Source: Rotaria sp. Silwood1 (lineage: Eukaryota; Rotifera; Eurotatoria; Philodinida; Philodinidae). From it: a stretch of 64,000 nucleotides of DNA. Below are positions 1-12,452 of this stretch, piece after piece. The stretch spans positions 101,116 through 165,115 of the forward strand of contig CAJNOP010000210.1 of NCBI GenBank assembly GCA_905250075.1. The letters are read 5' to 3'. Position numbers and translations under genes: made by a program. Under the pieces are notes generated by a model. It searched no databases. It saw only the letters and a program-made list of their open reading frames with translations, and was not told the DNA's origin. Within the stretch, counting starts at the first letter, position 1. Each line of letters starts with the position of its first letter.

Positions 1-55
1 TGATTGATACTTCTTCTTTTTATTGTTTTTTTATAAAAGAATGCCCTCTCGATAG

Positions 56-449
56 CACACACATATGTTTGACGAATCAATCGGCTAGTGAAGCTATCGA
101 TATTTCAAGATGGCAGTTGATACGGCATGTTGATTCAAAGGTGATACTTCAATATACAGTACCCGATGGACTTCGACTTCAGCCAGGCAGTGAACTAAAA
201 ATCTATTCGGAATCAGGTGCTGCAGTTGCTCAAAAATTGTCGAATCAAAGTGCTTTCTCGTCATCCCTACATCAGGAACTTGTCCTTAAAGATATATCTT
301 CAATGGGTATGTGATTGTATCAAACTATTCTACTTTTTATTTTCTTCTACCGCTGGCTAGGTATTGGTAACAAAATCGAAACACTACTACTTGATGAAAA
401 TGGCCAAGAGAAAGCATCATGCATACAAACGGCGACAACTGATTGGACA
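56..449 (+). CDS. Lamin-like protein, tail-domain exons (3' part of a gene entering from the left)
   Basis: Two exons, 56-306 and 361-449, are joined by a 54-base intron (donor GTATGT, acceptor GGCTAG) that keeps frame in phase 1. The translation reads like a lamin tail (LTD) immunoglobulin fold: an IDISRWQLIR strand, then a YTVPDGLRLQPGSELKIYSE stretch matching the family pattern of F/L-x-L-x-PG-x-x-V-x-I-W, then VLKDISSMGIGNKIETLLLD matching the lamin W-G-x-G-x-x-x-x-T-x-L pattern. Lamins build the nuclear lamina, and the tail fold binds DNA and partner proteins. The coiled-coil rod must lie left of the window. A second GTATGT at 450 suggests another intron, since stopping at 459 would give an odd end. 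I did not find a convincing CAAX exon. The acceptor at 54-55 is inferred from the pyrimidine-rich sequence before it. Confidence 0.65.
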
Positions 450-1480
450 GTATGTGATTGATACCAGCCATATCAATTCATTTTGATGGACAACTAGACT
501 GACAGTTTGATTTGCATTGAGCCTCTAACCTCTTAGTATCTTTTAATAGAAGCATTTAGATGTTTAACTAACACAAAACTAACAAATGTATTATCGAAAT
601 TTTGAGTGCACTTCTTTCATTGTTCAACAGATTTGTTGAGAATCAAAAATCTTTTTTATGATGCATCTCGAAGAATATCCCAGGGGTTCTTGTATTATAT
701 TTGTTCAAATCATGTTTTTTCATGAGAGAAAACTTTAAGCATTCGAATACGGCAGTTATCGAACAAGTTTTCAAATTTCTCTTTACTAGTAATGCTGCCG
801 ATTTATTTCCTTCTCAGCATGAGGTTATCGCCATTGAACTGAATTTCATGGAATTGATTTTTAAGACCACATTAACTTCGATTCGAATAATACTGTGAGT
901 TTCACATCAATCCTTAGATTCTTTTTTGTTTGTGATTTCTCTTGATAACAAACATAAAATGGAACATTAGCTTTTCGCCACCATTCGGATATAGTTTTGA
1001 AGTATTATGGTATAGAGATATTCACAGATAAGCCTGAGTTTATGTAATCAACAAGCTCTAGGGTCAGACCTTCGATTAAACTGAATCTCAAACAAACACT
1101 AGTTGCTATTTTTCTGTCTGGATTTTCGTCCAGTTAAACTTCAGTAGAATAGAAAGAAGTTTCTGCTATCCATATTTTACATTATTCTTTTATTATCAGT
1201 TCACAATTATATCGTCAGGGCACATCATCAATGACAATGCTGAATATATTATGGAGTCAGCCTACTAAAAAGTCGTTTCTGATTTTAGCGACGATACTTT
1301 CTATGATGCTATTTTATAGAAAAGACACTAACCTTTAAGAGAAAATGATGAGTTTCACACATCATTTAGTACTAAAAATATGGATTTCTTCAAAAGCTGT
1401 TTCGGACAAACTCGCTGTGGCCAATAAATTACTTCAGAATAATTTAAGTTTCAGTATAACATTAGTCAAAAGATGGATGA

Positions 1481-1517
1481 AGTGTGGGTGTCGGACTTCT
1501 CTCCACTCACCCACACA
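1481..1517. repeat. Telomere-like hairpin 1
   Basis: A perfect 9-base stem, GTGTGGGTG (1482-1490) with CACCCACAC (1508-1516), encloses a 17-base loop containing GGACTTCTC. The stem extends with mismatches to GAAG/CTTC outside. It is the clearest member of the dispersed family described in the findings. Confidence 0.75.
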
Positions 1518-1910
1518 GCTTCTATTTATATAAGTATTTGTATGTATAATAAAAATAATCCTTAAATTAAAAAACAGAGAACCTTGGGCTGCGCGATCAA
1601 AAAAAGCGTAAACTGAGATCAATATTCACTTTTTTGAGGGAGAGACTGGTCTGAAGAGATATTTTCTTATTTACTATAAAGAAAATTGTTACCAGTCCTA
1701 CGATTTCGTTCAAATTCGAATTGAATTTGATGATTTGTTTGATATACGATAAGTAATGAATCCAAAACACATTGTTACATCAATCATTTTAGATAATTTT
1801 GATTTTTCAAATGGCATCATTATCTGTTGAGTTCAAACGATCAGCAATATAACCTAAGCCTTTTAAACGATGCTCGTCAGAACAAAATGACTTGTGCTTA
1901 TGGAGCAGAT

Positions 1911-1962
1911 GTGAGTATGGGTGGGTTGATCTTCTATTCATTCATGCCTACACCCATCCAGC
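1911..1962. repeat. Telomere-like hairpin 2
   Basis: GT-rich left arm (GAGTATGGGTGGGTTG) and CA-rich right arm (CCTACACCCATCCAGC), imperfectly complementary, with the loop ATCTTCTATTCATTC between. Confidence 0.55.
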
Positions 1963-2121
1963 CGTACATGATCTTTTCATTATTTCATACAATGCTCCTT
2001 GAAGTTTCATTTCATATAATTTTAATTAAAATCTTAGTTCAAAATGATCAATCTCAATTGAAATACATAATTCCATTCTTTTCAAAACATGTAGGTTCTT
2101 GTGATTGATTCTCATTTTTAA

Positions 2122-3026
2122 GGGGACCCCCCCCCCCCTCAGAAAATCGATTTTTTTGGCAAAATATTGAAGTTGAGTTTTTATTACAGAAAGATGCAAC
2201 GAAGCTTCCTCTTTCAGAATATATACAGTTTTTTGGAAAATGATCAGATTATCAAAGACTTATCGCATGAAACTTAAAATCCACTACCATGTTTTTGTAG
2301 AAAACTTCATGGGTTTTTTAGGGTTCCAGTTTCAGAAAAATTGCGTTTCCACTAGCATTATCGTGGAATAGAACATTTTCATGCTGATCACAATGTCAGA
2401 TGGTGCTAGTTGCCATCATCTGTGACGTCCTTTCAGACGCCCCAGTGGAATACACCATTGCAACATGACTTATTCTGGATTTTAATGAAAAAATCCATCT
2501 CCAAAATTTCTTTAGCATTTTTCTCAAAACACGGTTTCTAGACAAAAAAATTGAAATAACTCCCGCTCGGCTAGGCATATAATCCATGATTTTTTTTTTG
2601 TTTTAAAGGTCTTGATTAGAGCTAACTTTTCATCGGGCGGATTTTTGATATTGAATCCCAGGACTAAGAATAGTGGGATTTGCTGTCGTAGAATCACACT
2701 TTTTTATGCTTATTTTGCAAGCATGCTCACAAAATTACTCATAAAAAATGAATGGAAGGAAGTTTCAAAATTCCGTCGGATGAAAAGTTGCGTACAGAGG
2801 CTAGCTACAATTTGAAACCAGCTCGAGCTCTTTATCCCTTCTCTGGACCGAGTTATTTCGATTCTCCCGAAAGGTAGGAAACTCAGCCGAAATTGTGTTT
2901 TAGTCGGACATGTCAAGCTGAAATTTTTATCACAAACGTTTCTCACTAAGATCAATCATTCCTGAAAATTTCAGCCCAAACGTAGGGTCCCAAGTGGGAC
3001 TTCATTTCGGGGGGGGGGGGGTCCCC
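2122..3026. mobile_element. Non-autonomous DNA element, 905 bases, TTAA-flanked, with poly-C inverted ends
   Basis: The left end reads GGGGA followed by 12 C, and the right end is 13 G followed by TCCCC. These ends are inverted copies of each other, and each is flanked by TTAA (2118-2121 and 3027-3030), which looks like a target-site duplication. TTAA targets are typical of piggyBac-type transposases, although the ends do not match the classic CCCTAGAAAG terminus. No reading frame inside resembles a transposase, so it would depend on a helper elsewhere. A two-base TA duplication one position further in is also possible, so the superfamily is uncertain. Confidence 0.7.
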
Positions 3027-6000
3027 TTAATTCAAGCAGAGCTTAAATAGCTGCCTCGCGGAGATTGTCTCTCACATGTCCTCAAAGAAAAACTCAGTAG
3101 TGGATGAAGAGAAGATCCATACTCACATATATCCATCCATACATTTGAATCGAACACAAAATCGATCCTCTGATCAGTAGCAACATGATCAAGGCAAGTT
3201 ATTTCTATGACGAAACGCGAAAAACAATCACGGTTTTTTTTTCAAACAATTCAATTATTGAAATACAATAAAGAATCCTCAGTATACAGACAATGTTTGT
3301 CTAGCTCTAAGATTTATCTTAATACCGAATAAGACACTGATCATTATGATGAGCTTATCTACAGGATTCTAAGATTGGATGCGGAAGGAATGACATTTGT
3401 TCCATTTCGAACAGCTCCGACAAAAAAGATGGTAACATTCATGATTAGCATTATTTTTCTTGACCAATTGGCTTATATTTAAGCAGCTTTGCTTCTCAAA
3501 CATTCTTAGGATGCATAAAAACCACTATTTCATGCACAGTCCGAAGAAATCAACTATTTTTTCTTTATTATTGATGAATCACTATGAGCACAACGAAAAA
3601 AGTCTTGTCATTCTTTCACCATCTTACTCATTTTCTTGTTCTCATTTTCACTTCAGACATGCAATTTGCTTATAAGTTTACTTAATGCAAATGTTTTCAA
3701 GAAGGAATCAAATCTAACACGTATGGGTGTATGTTTGCCTTGTTCCATAACACGATGGGAACAATCCACCACTCTTTGTTGATATATAACAATGCGAGCA
3801 CAACTGTTTGCATTTTTAGTAGGCATTGAGCAATTTCTCGATATGCCGACATAAACAAGTGCGAAGTTACTGGTCACAATACAGTTTCTCTCACTATTAA
3901 ACATGTGGTGACAGGTTCCTTCGTAGTTTTCCAGGTTTCCCCACTGAAGAATCTTCCAGGCATTAGACTGTGAAAATATAAATTATTCAATGACCAATCT
4001 GATTATTTGTCGATTTAACAGAAAATATAAGAGAATGAGCTCACTAAAATGTCCACCTTATTCACATGATACTCAGAATCGAACAATGGCTGATTACTTT
4101 GACTATTTCCATGTTCTGTGTCTATCAGACGATCGTGTCAAAATATTTCAGTTGTTCACAACTGCTTGTTATACCGATTTGCTCCACTCAAATGTTTTTG
4201 AGCGATCTTAATCATGCACAGTTCAAACTTCATTGCATGAATTGGATATGAGTTTAGGTGAAAGTATAAAAGTGTAGTATATTTGAGCAAAGACAACACT
4301 ATCATTCACATCAACACGAAACTCAAAAAGCAACCCAATGTCAAAGTTCACACACATGTATGTATTCACACTTATACCAATTTATCCATTTCTTCAAGAG
4401 CATAAATGTGAGCTACCTAATGTTTTACTTCAAATATATTTTAAAAGTTAACAAGAAAAAGTAAAACAACAATTAAATGACGCTATTCGTTAATGCAAAT
4501 ATTTTAATTATTCAATGAAATTTCTTCTAATGGATGGATCTCCTAGTGAAAAAAAGAACAATTGTTGAATTAGAAAATTACTGAGCACTAGAAACACTGA
4601 CGCGTTAATAGTTGAAGAAGAGTTAGAGAACTGCGCAAAAAAAGTTATTAAGATATTGAAATAATTGTCTGCGAAAGCTACAAAAATATAGCGCTAAAAT
4701 AACAATAGGAAAACTATACAGCAATTTAATATATTGATGGAATCATTGGTTATAGTTCCTGCACTTTTAAATTGATGAAATAAAAATTGTCATGCTTATT
4801 CTTCGATTTAAAAGAGTATGGTTTTTTTTTCTATAAAACAGTGAAGTACCTGCAGTCTATTTGTCTGTATATTATTATCGAAAGCATATTTCAAAACATG
4901 TAGGCAATTGAGTTTTTTAACTAGTGAAGACTGATTTCTATTCCACTATGAAATGACAAAAAGCCAAAATCAGTACCGATCCGAAATTACTCTTTATATT
5001 TTGTTAAGTTTCCATAGTGATTTTCACCTACAGAATTCATGAATTATATTGGTTAATGACATAAGTTCTAGTTTTTAGTTCTTAGTCATTAATAAATCTG
5101 AAAAAAGTACATTTATGTTCGGGGCAGGAAGAAATATATTACAGTACTTTTTACGAGAGAAAAATCTTTTCTAAGAGTTCTTCAATCAAAAGCATTTACT
5201 CAGCAGTGTATAGATTGAAAAATCCGATAGAAAAATAGTTGTCAATGGATACAACGAATTTTGATGAGTGATTCTTGTATAGGAACTCGTCGTAGTATTC
5301 TGCCAAAAATACTGTTTAATCTTGATGGAAAAAACTTGCAAGGTTATACGTCTAGATTTGGTCTATCGAACCATAGGGCTAACTTATAGCAAGTTATTCA
5401 ATTTTAAATGAGAGATTCTCTGAACACAGAAACCTTTCATCGATTTTTTCTGTCTATATAAACCCTAATTTGGTAATCTACGCTATTCTCTGTGTATAAT
5501 TTGATTATTTCAGCTTAATTGTAAGGGCTCGTACGAAAAAGTTTGAAAAAATGTCTGTAAGTGAGTGTAAAAGAAGTAGGATGTAGATGAGTGAGCGACA
5601 GTGAATCGAAGACTCTTTTTCAAGTATATCCTCATAAGTATCGAATTTCTGTGAACAAAAATTGAAGTATTTTACCTATAAAATGTCCTACAGTATTTGA
5701 CAATATCAAAAATAAAATTGCTCTATAATATTGTTTTTGAAAATGTTGGTCACAACTCAATTTGATTGGTAAACTGCGAAATAAACAATTTTGAATATTG
5801 AATCGGAAGATTGTGGCTCTCTATCACGATAGAACCAGGAATCTTTCAAAAATATTCATGTACTTTTATTTGTAATTGAATAATAGAAATGTACCTATGA
5901 ACCAGTCTTTTCTATGATTCCATCTTGCTATATGCGAGCGCTTCTCAAATGAGATATTTCATGTCTAGAATAATTGTTCATTTTTTTTTCATAATTATTC

Positions 6001-6150
6001 TTTCTTCATCATTTGGATTTAAAAGACTTTAATCAATCGACGATTATTAGAATCAGGCAAGTGTAACCTATTTAGAAAAATCGATTAATCAAGATGAGAG
6101 ATTATCAAATTTTTTTTTTGTTTTGCTTCGTTGGATAACATCAGTACTCA
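3027..6150. other. Intergenic or long intron, no firm gene
   Basis: Mostly AT-rich with no long frame. A possible exon at 3365-3431 has an acceptor ACAG and a donor GTAACA and encodes RLDAEGMTFVPFRTAPTKKM. It can be joined in phase to 3935-3973, which ends VSPLKNLPGIRL and stop. This could be the end of the lamin-like gene or of another gene; the support is splice signals and composition only. A weak hairpin is at 3097-3126. Confidence 0.3.
3097..3126. repeat. Telomere-like hairpin 3 (weak)
   Basis: GTAGTGGATGAAGAGAAGAT followed by CCATACTCAC. The arms are short, but the GGATGAAGAGAAGA core recurs in hairpins 4 and 13, which is the reason for listing it. Confidence 0.4.
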
Positions 6151-6153
6151 ACG

Positions 6154-7866
6154 ATGGAAAGTACTTCGTTCGTGACAACGCGATCTGTGTAAGTATAAAA
6201 ATATAGTTAAACTGACGTATAATGTGAACTCATTAAAGTAAGAAGCAAAGACAAAGGCTTGGTTTTCTACTTGGCCATCTTAGTTAGTTATTTTTGTGTT
6301 GATTGTTGTTGCAATTACTGTGTGGATAGTAGTAACGCGTTCAGGTTTATTTTTCAAAAAGATATATACACAGCAAACAATAACAAGTACCATTGCAAGA
6401 GAATCGACCAGTAGCAGCAGTAGAACAACAATTAGAACTACAATGGCGACTACAACTCAAGGTAATAAGACAGATGAGTTGTTCTCAAACTATCTGTTTA
6501 ACAAACAATGATCTTCGTCCAATCGTTCTCCTTTCGTAACGTTCGCATTGAACTCAAAACCAGCACGAAATGCTTTCAGTATATTACTGAAGGTTTTAAA
6601 CTATGAAATAGAATCGATTCATTCTTCTTCAACGAACATTTTATCGATGACAAGTATAATGCCTAAGCAAGCTAGATAGATAAATATATTGAAATATCTA
6701 TCGCAATTAGTTAGGCTAGTGAGTTTGATTGATTCTATCTTTTATGTATCAGCAAGAAAAGCGGTGGAATCAAGGTACTTTTGTTGTTGCTGTATAGTTT
6801 AACCCTCATTTTCAAACGAGTTTCAACATAGAAGCCACCGCAATATTTGAAAATGCTTGTTTTTATACGAATCTTATAAATTTCATTCGAAATAATACCG
6901 ATTGAGAATAATCACTGTTTAGAAGCATAACGATTTGAAATTAATTATGAATTATTTAATTATCAATCTGATTATTTTTTCCTATTTCAACAAAAACTAT
7001 AAGTGAGTGGACTCACTGGCATATCCACCTTGTTAAAATTTTACTGATAATTAGTTAATGATTCATAGTTCTAATTGTTTTTATTGTCTTAATTTATCGG
7101 GTGACTGTTTCAAAAAAGTATAATTGTTGGTTTCCGTTTAATTTATCATTTTGTTCCGTGTCTGAGTGAATGTGTAAGATGTGTACGTGGTTGTGAGGAT
7201 ATCGTTAAGGGTGTAGAGGTGCGAATTCGGGTGTGGATGAAGACAAACTCCTCACATACATCAGAACACAAACTGAAATTAATTTTGATAAGCAGTGTCA
7301 CACTCACTCTAAAAAGAAATTAATACGACACCTTTATTACCCTAGCTATAAATGCTAACATTTGAGTTGCTCAATAAAACATGTGCAAACAGCTAAAAAG
7401 CAATAAAATCAATTTCCTGACTCAATCCAACTAAAGCACAAAATAGACCATTCATTTCTATATTCTTTTTATATTTAAATCAATTTTCAACTGTTGTTTT
7501 TTAAACAACTGAATTGAATTTCCTTGAAATTGTTTTTTTTAATAACCATTTCACTAAGCTATCCTGAATACATGAATTGATCATCTGATACTTTTACTAA
7601 CATCAGCTCTCTCTTCAGATACAACAACTTCTTTTATGAGCAGTAACATGACGATTCTGTATAGATACGATTTATTTGGTGATGATTTAACGTGGGCAAC
7701 TTTGAGTGATTATACAATGTGCTGTAATTGGTGCATCTGTAATAGCAGCTGCCTTTCTTTTACATGGGGTCTTCCAGAACCTGGACCTTATGCATATATG
7801 TGTCACTTGCAATATGCTATTCTAACTTCAACTGTATTCTCTGTGGATGTTAGTGCACACTATTAA
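6154..7866 (+). CDS. Single-pass membrane protein with PAN/Apple-like ectodomain
   Basis: Exon 6284-6461 encodes a transmembrane helix (LVIFVLIVVAITVWIVV) and a Ser/Thr-rich linker. It splices in phase 1 across a 1157-base intron to 7619-7866, which encodes a cysteine-rich module (MCCNWCICNSSCLSFTWG, then MCHLQ), the spacing typical of PAN/Apple-like domains that bind protein or sugar outside the cell. The order helix, linker, ectodomain suggests a type II membrane protein. The first exon is uncertain: an ATG at 6154 followed by a splice at 6187 keeps frame, but the better GTAAGT donor at 6189 does not. The protein is about 150 residues in this model. The stop is TAA at 7864. The long intron carries hairpin 4. 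No catalytic domain is visible. Confidence 0.6.
7229..7262. repeat. Telomere-like hairpin 4
   Basis: GGGTGTGGATGAAGACAAAC then TCCTCACATACATC, inside the long intron of the PAN/Apple-like gene. The GGATGAAGA core is shared with hairpins 3 and 13. Confidence 0.5.
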
Positions 7867-8641
7867 TAACTTCAACTCGGAGCATATTGCCGGAACACAG
7901 TAATCTATTTTCTATCTGGCATGAATATTTGCTTCGATTTAAAATGAAACGATAGTTTTTGCCTATTTATTTTCTTAGAACGAATGTAACTTGGTATCTG
8001 AGAATATTTGCCTGTTATAGTTGCAAAATTTAGACAAATAAATATAGACAACAAAAGACTTTAGAAGAATCTCTGAGTAAGAATATACCAGAATAAGCTC
8101 AACTTTAAATGTGAGTGTGCAGACCTACCATGATGTCAACATTTCATCTAAGCAATCAGGATCTTCAGATGGTAGACGTTTCGATCCACGAATGAATCAG
8201 AAATTAAATTGAATCTATACTGTCGCATGAAGCAATAGTAGATCGTATTTTCAGTAGTGTGTATGATGTGGGTGTGCAAGCATGGATATCCACACCCATA
8301 CCCAATCTATTTCAAACTATTCGTCTTCTAACAATTTTTGAAAAAATATTCCTCAGCACCATCATTTACACAGTTTTCGCAATACATTCAAATATTCTTT
8401 CCACTTATTTTATGTCGACACAAATACAAATTCTATTAATTACATTGTATTTTCTAATATTATTTGAATATTTCGGAAGTGTAATTGGTACTAAACCAAT
8501 AACATCACATGGTAGTTTTTATGTGGTCGGCTGACGTTGAAATCGTACAATCTACATGCAAATAATACAATTAAATATCGTCGTAGTTCAATGAAATGTT
8601 TTACGTGTTTGATATAATTTATAAAAGATGAACCTAGTATT
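7867..8641. other. Intergenic between converging genes
   Basis: It separates the 3' ends of the PAN/Apple-like gene (+) and the patatin gene (-). There is no coding signal, and hairpin 5 is at 8261-8302. Confidence 0.5.
8261..8302. repeat. Telomere-like hairpin 5
   Basis: GTATGATGTGGGTGTG and CACACCCATACC around the loop CAAGCATGGATATC. The core stem GGGTGTG/CACACCC is perfect. Confidence 0.65.
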
Positions 8642-10778
8642 TTAGCTCAGTCGTTCCAATATAGCACCCAATCGTTTATTATCATCACGAGCTCCTAGTT
8701 CCTCTAAAAAAGTATATGCATGATCTTCTAGAATCTCTTGTGTTTCCGTACTATATTCGTCAAGTGGTATTTCATCTTCAAACCATACTTACCAACGATG
8801 ATAATTATTTTGACCTAAAATTAAATTCATTTGATAATCTACATTATTTTGTGCAATATCAAAAAGGTTTTTTAAAACAATTTTGCTATTCCATAATCAA
8901 AAACAGCAGTTACGACTGGCAGTTGGCCAACGTAAAGGATCATGAACATAGTCACCAGTACCTAAGGACAATACGAATATGTCTTCACTGCGACAACCGT
9001 ATCGTAAAGCCTCTGAATAAGCAGCTATGGTTGGATTATTCATTTGAACACCACCGTCTACATAAGCCGAATAGTCAAATGCATGTGGTCGAAAATAAGT
9101 TGGCGCAGCTGTAGTGCTCATGAGAATATCTACAATAGAAGCAGGTCGAATATTCCCAGTTCGTGAGTCATAGCGTGTGAAAAGATAAGTACGAGTATGA
9201 TCAGCTTGTACAGCTGGTACGACGACATCCGTTAGAGAATTACATATTAAAGCACCTTCAAAATACTTCTTGAATAGAAGTTCACGGCCGATTCTCGAAT
9301 AGCGAGATGATTGCGTACACCATCGATAAATTAAACGACGGCGTGTTGCAGGAACAAAAATATCGGATGCATGTCTATTATACAAATAAACAATATCTCT
9401 GGCTGTGTATATAGGCTCTGTATTATTTGCAGCAGGAGGCATAGAGAGACCACAAGCAATAATAGCACCCGTTGATGTACCAGCTAACATCTGAAATATG
9501 GATGAACAGTGGCGTCTTGTTCCTCTTTCGATTGCTGTTAACCAGATAGCTGGCATAACACCTCTAAAACCACCACCATCAATTGACAAAATATTATACA
9601 ACGATCGGTCATGAGTTCGTCGTATCTCATTCGTTTGACTCGCTGTTATTAATTTTGGACGTTCAAGTAGTATACGTTCCTCGTCTAATCTTTGTTGTTC
9701 CATTGTTTTTTCCTTCGCTAGTCTTTGTTCTCTATTAGCTTTTTATTCGATTAGTGTTTTTTCTGTTAATGCCTCTTTATATCTGCGTTTAATCTTGAAA
9801 GATTGTTCAATAGTTTCTTTTGCTTGATTATTATGTCCAATTTTTCGTTGTGCTTTAGCTAATAAAAACTATAACTGTGCAGAATCATAAGAACGACTTT
9901 ATTTTTCTAATTTTTTCTTTGCACAATGGCATTTACTTAACTGTATGAGACATCTGCAGTAACCTATTGTAGCAGGATACCTTAATGTAATGTTTTTCTT
10001 CCACTTGAGGACTTTGGAATAATGGCAACATGCCGTTTGCCATAAAGCTAGGCAATTGTCATTTTCTTCTGCACTTTTCTGATAATGCCACGCCAGCTTA
10101 AAATGTAATACAGCTGCATCATTTGGACGAACCTCAAGTTCGCGATGCAAATTATACAAATGTGAACTAGACGAAATGCAAAGACCAATTACTTCTCTTT
10201 CATGTTCAACCACGTAAATCATGGGAAGTGTTCGGCAATAATTGGTGACATTAAACACATAGTTTTGGAAATTAGGGTCCATTTCGACAGTGCATCGCTC
10301 GAACGCTATCCGATATTTTTTACTCAATGCTTCTAATTCGTTCTCATCTAAATTGAATAATCGATGTTCCCTTAACGATTGTCCACGAGCATGTAAGGCA
10401 CCACTCAATAGTGTGTCTAACACTTCTGATTGCGTTATCATATCATTGTCAATCCTAATTGCGCATTCACAGTTAATTAACGATCCATCAGCAATTTTTA
10501 TCTTTCGAATATTTGATATATCAAAATCAGTAGGAATATTATGAAGAGGAGTCTCATCTTGAATACCAAATTGTACCGATTCGTCATCCATATTTGCATG
10601 GCTTTCAGTTGCAATTGAGGGGTATAATCTCTCAACACCAGGCACTTGACGCAATAGTGGAACTGAAAAACGAATCATTCATTTCTAAAGCATTAAAGTT
10701 CAGTACATCCTTACAACAACAGCCAAAAATGCTGCCTCGACATTTTGGAATGATAAACCGTCGTCGCCATTGACTCAT
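8642..10778 (-). pseudogene. Patatin-like phospholipase gene, interrupted by in-frame stops
   Basis: The model has two exons: 10715-10778 (MSQWRRRFIIPKC..., ending FGCC) and 8642-10662, joined by a 52-base intron with GTAAGG and TTTTTCAG ends. The catalytic domain keeps every patatin landmark: oxyanion loop DGGGFRG, nucleophile elbow GTSTG, and YVDGG for the Ser-Asp dyad, so the ancestor was an acyl hydrolase releasing fatty acids from membrane lipids. A roughly 300-residue N-terminal region of unknown fold, with a Lys/Glu-rich coiled stretch, precedes it. One frame stays open for about 690 codons except for five stop codons: three between about 9730 and 9901, one near 8897 and one near 8780. 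There is no frameshift. Each stop is one C-to-T change from a Gln or Arg codon. It is either a young pseudogene or a gene read through by an unknown route; I favour pseudogene. Confidence 0.7.
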
Positions 10779-11787
10779 TGTAGGATTACCACGTTAAGTT
10801 TGTAAGAGTAGCTGATTAATTCGAGTTCAAATAAAAATGAAATTTTCAAATAACATAAGGACGCATTAGGCAAAAGCAAAAGATAAAAGTTTATCTCAAT
10901 TATAAACTTTATTTCAGAAAACGACCTTTCAATACTTGTGGCATAAAATAGTGTGGCTTTAAAAGGAGAGGCCAAAGGAGTTATGCTGAGTGAAAGAGAT
11001 CAGAATCAGGGTGAGGGTAAAAGAGGCTAAATAGGACCAAGTCTAGACTGAGAGTGAGAGCAGAAGGGTTATTCAAGGCTCAACCATGGCACATATTACG
11101 GATTTCTGTTTTCCAGAGCATGGATCGAACCTCACTGATATGAATATTTCTAATACTTTCTTCTTGGTATACTTCAATCTCAAAAATAGTATTTGGCAAT
11201 GTACTTGTTATAAAAACAAAAAGTTAGTATCGATAACAAGATTTCAAGATATTAAATAGCGATGTATTCAAACTGACACTAACCGAGCGAAATCAGTATT
11301 GAACAAACCATTTTAGTTGTTCGCTTTCATTTCTCTTTCATACACATGATAACAGAAAGATGAAAATTAAAGAAAAAATTGACAAAATTAGACAAGAAAG
11401 GTTGAATTCGATAGTGAAGATCGAAAAAAAACACATAGCAAATATTCCTAAGATAAAGAGTAGAAAACAGTTTTCTTTTGTTTTGGAAGAGAAGAGTCCT
11501 TGCAACAGAGGCTTTCAATGCAATGCACTACAATAAATCACGGGTCATAAAGTTGCACCGTCACATTATGACATGGTACAGTATTGCTGCTGCCTAACGA
11601 CAGTCTCTGATATTTCCACCAGTTTGTCCTACATAACTTAGTAATATTACTATTTGAAACTGCTTTCGGATGATCTATATGCATCCGTTTCTCAACAAAG
11701 ACGAGTATCAGGTTTTGACCGCAGAACAACGTATACATAGATTTAGTGAGGACGATTCTGTCTATTTGGTGGTGCATAGATCATCAA

Positions 11788-11919
11788 ATTCTGTTGCATA
11801 CGCGTAATTGTGTGAGATTTGACTCACTTCTGTCCGATTCTGGTTTTAGAATACCATGCCACAATCCAAATCGTGTAAAACCGAGTCAAATGTAACTCAA
11901 CTATGGGCACGCAACAGAA
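11788..11919. repeat. Short imperfect inverted repeat, about 130 bases
   Basis: The left arm starting TTCTGTTGCATACGCG and ending TTTGACTC is matched inversely by GAGTCAAATGTAACTC running to GCGTGC-type sequence and CAACAGAA. Arms are about 40 bases with several mismatches. It could be a small MITE relic; no target duplication is evident. Confidence 0.4.
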
Positions 11920-12359
11920 ACTGATGCTTTATACACCATTTGATACATGAAGTCTTTCTCTAGGAATCATATATATCCTGTTCTAGAATTAAAAAAACAT
12001 TCTGAAACTTATAATCGTCTTTAAGTTTACTTATTTAGTAAGTAGCACTTTTCAATGGTATCATTTTGTTGTCGTATAAATTTTGCCAAGGGAAGGGAGC
12101 AACATAAAATAAATAATGGATGGAGACTACTAATGCATTTTCTTCTTCTTAACAAATGCTATGTACCGTATATCAGAACTTAAGAAAACTTTTCCGACAT
12201 CGTCACTTTCCTTTCTACTTTTTCTGCTATAAGGTTGTTTTTCTTGCTCTCATTTTGCTCTGTCATCTTTCCTAGTCTTTTGTATTCATTCGATGCTCTC
12301 ATCTTTTTGAACAAACTTCCGATGGAAAAAAGGAAGGAGACTAGTTTCGAGGGCATGAC

Positions 12360-12452
12360 GGGTGTGGGTGGAGTGATGATGTGTATGTAAATAGATGAAT
12401 GTGAAAGAGAGTGGATATATGACTGCAACGTCCACACCCACATCCATCATCA
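12360..12452. repeat. Telomere-like hairpin 6 (long loop)
   Basis: GGGTGTGGGTGGAGTGATGA and CCACACCCACATCCATCATC, separated by about 50 bases that contain further GTG-rich sequence. Confidence 0.6.

Larger units (their letters stand above)
450..2117. other. Intron or intergenic, no firm gene
   Basis: AT-rich, with stops in all frames. One open stretch at about 1832-1910, ending at a GTGAGT donor (NLSLLNDARQNKMTCAYGAD), could be an exon of the lamin-like gene, but its entry phase does not match the exon ending at 449. Two of the telomere-like hairpins listed below lie here. Confidence 0.4.

Noticed and set aside
8642-10778. Possibility that TAA/TAG/TGA are read as amino acids here (altered genetic code)
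   Set aside because: Intact neighbours end at normal TAA, TAG and TGA and contain none internally; three different stop types in one gene fit mutation better.
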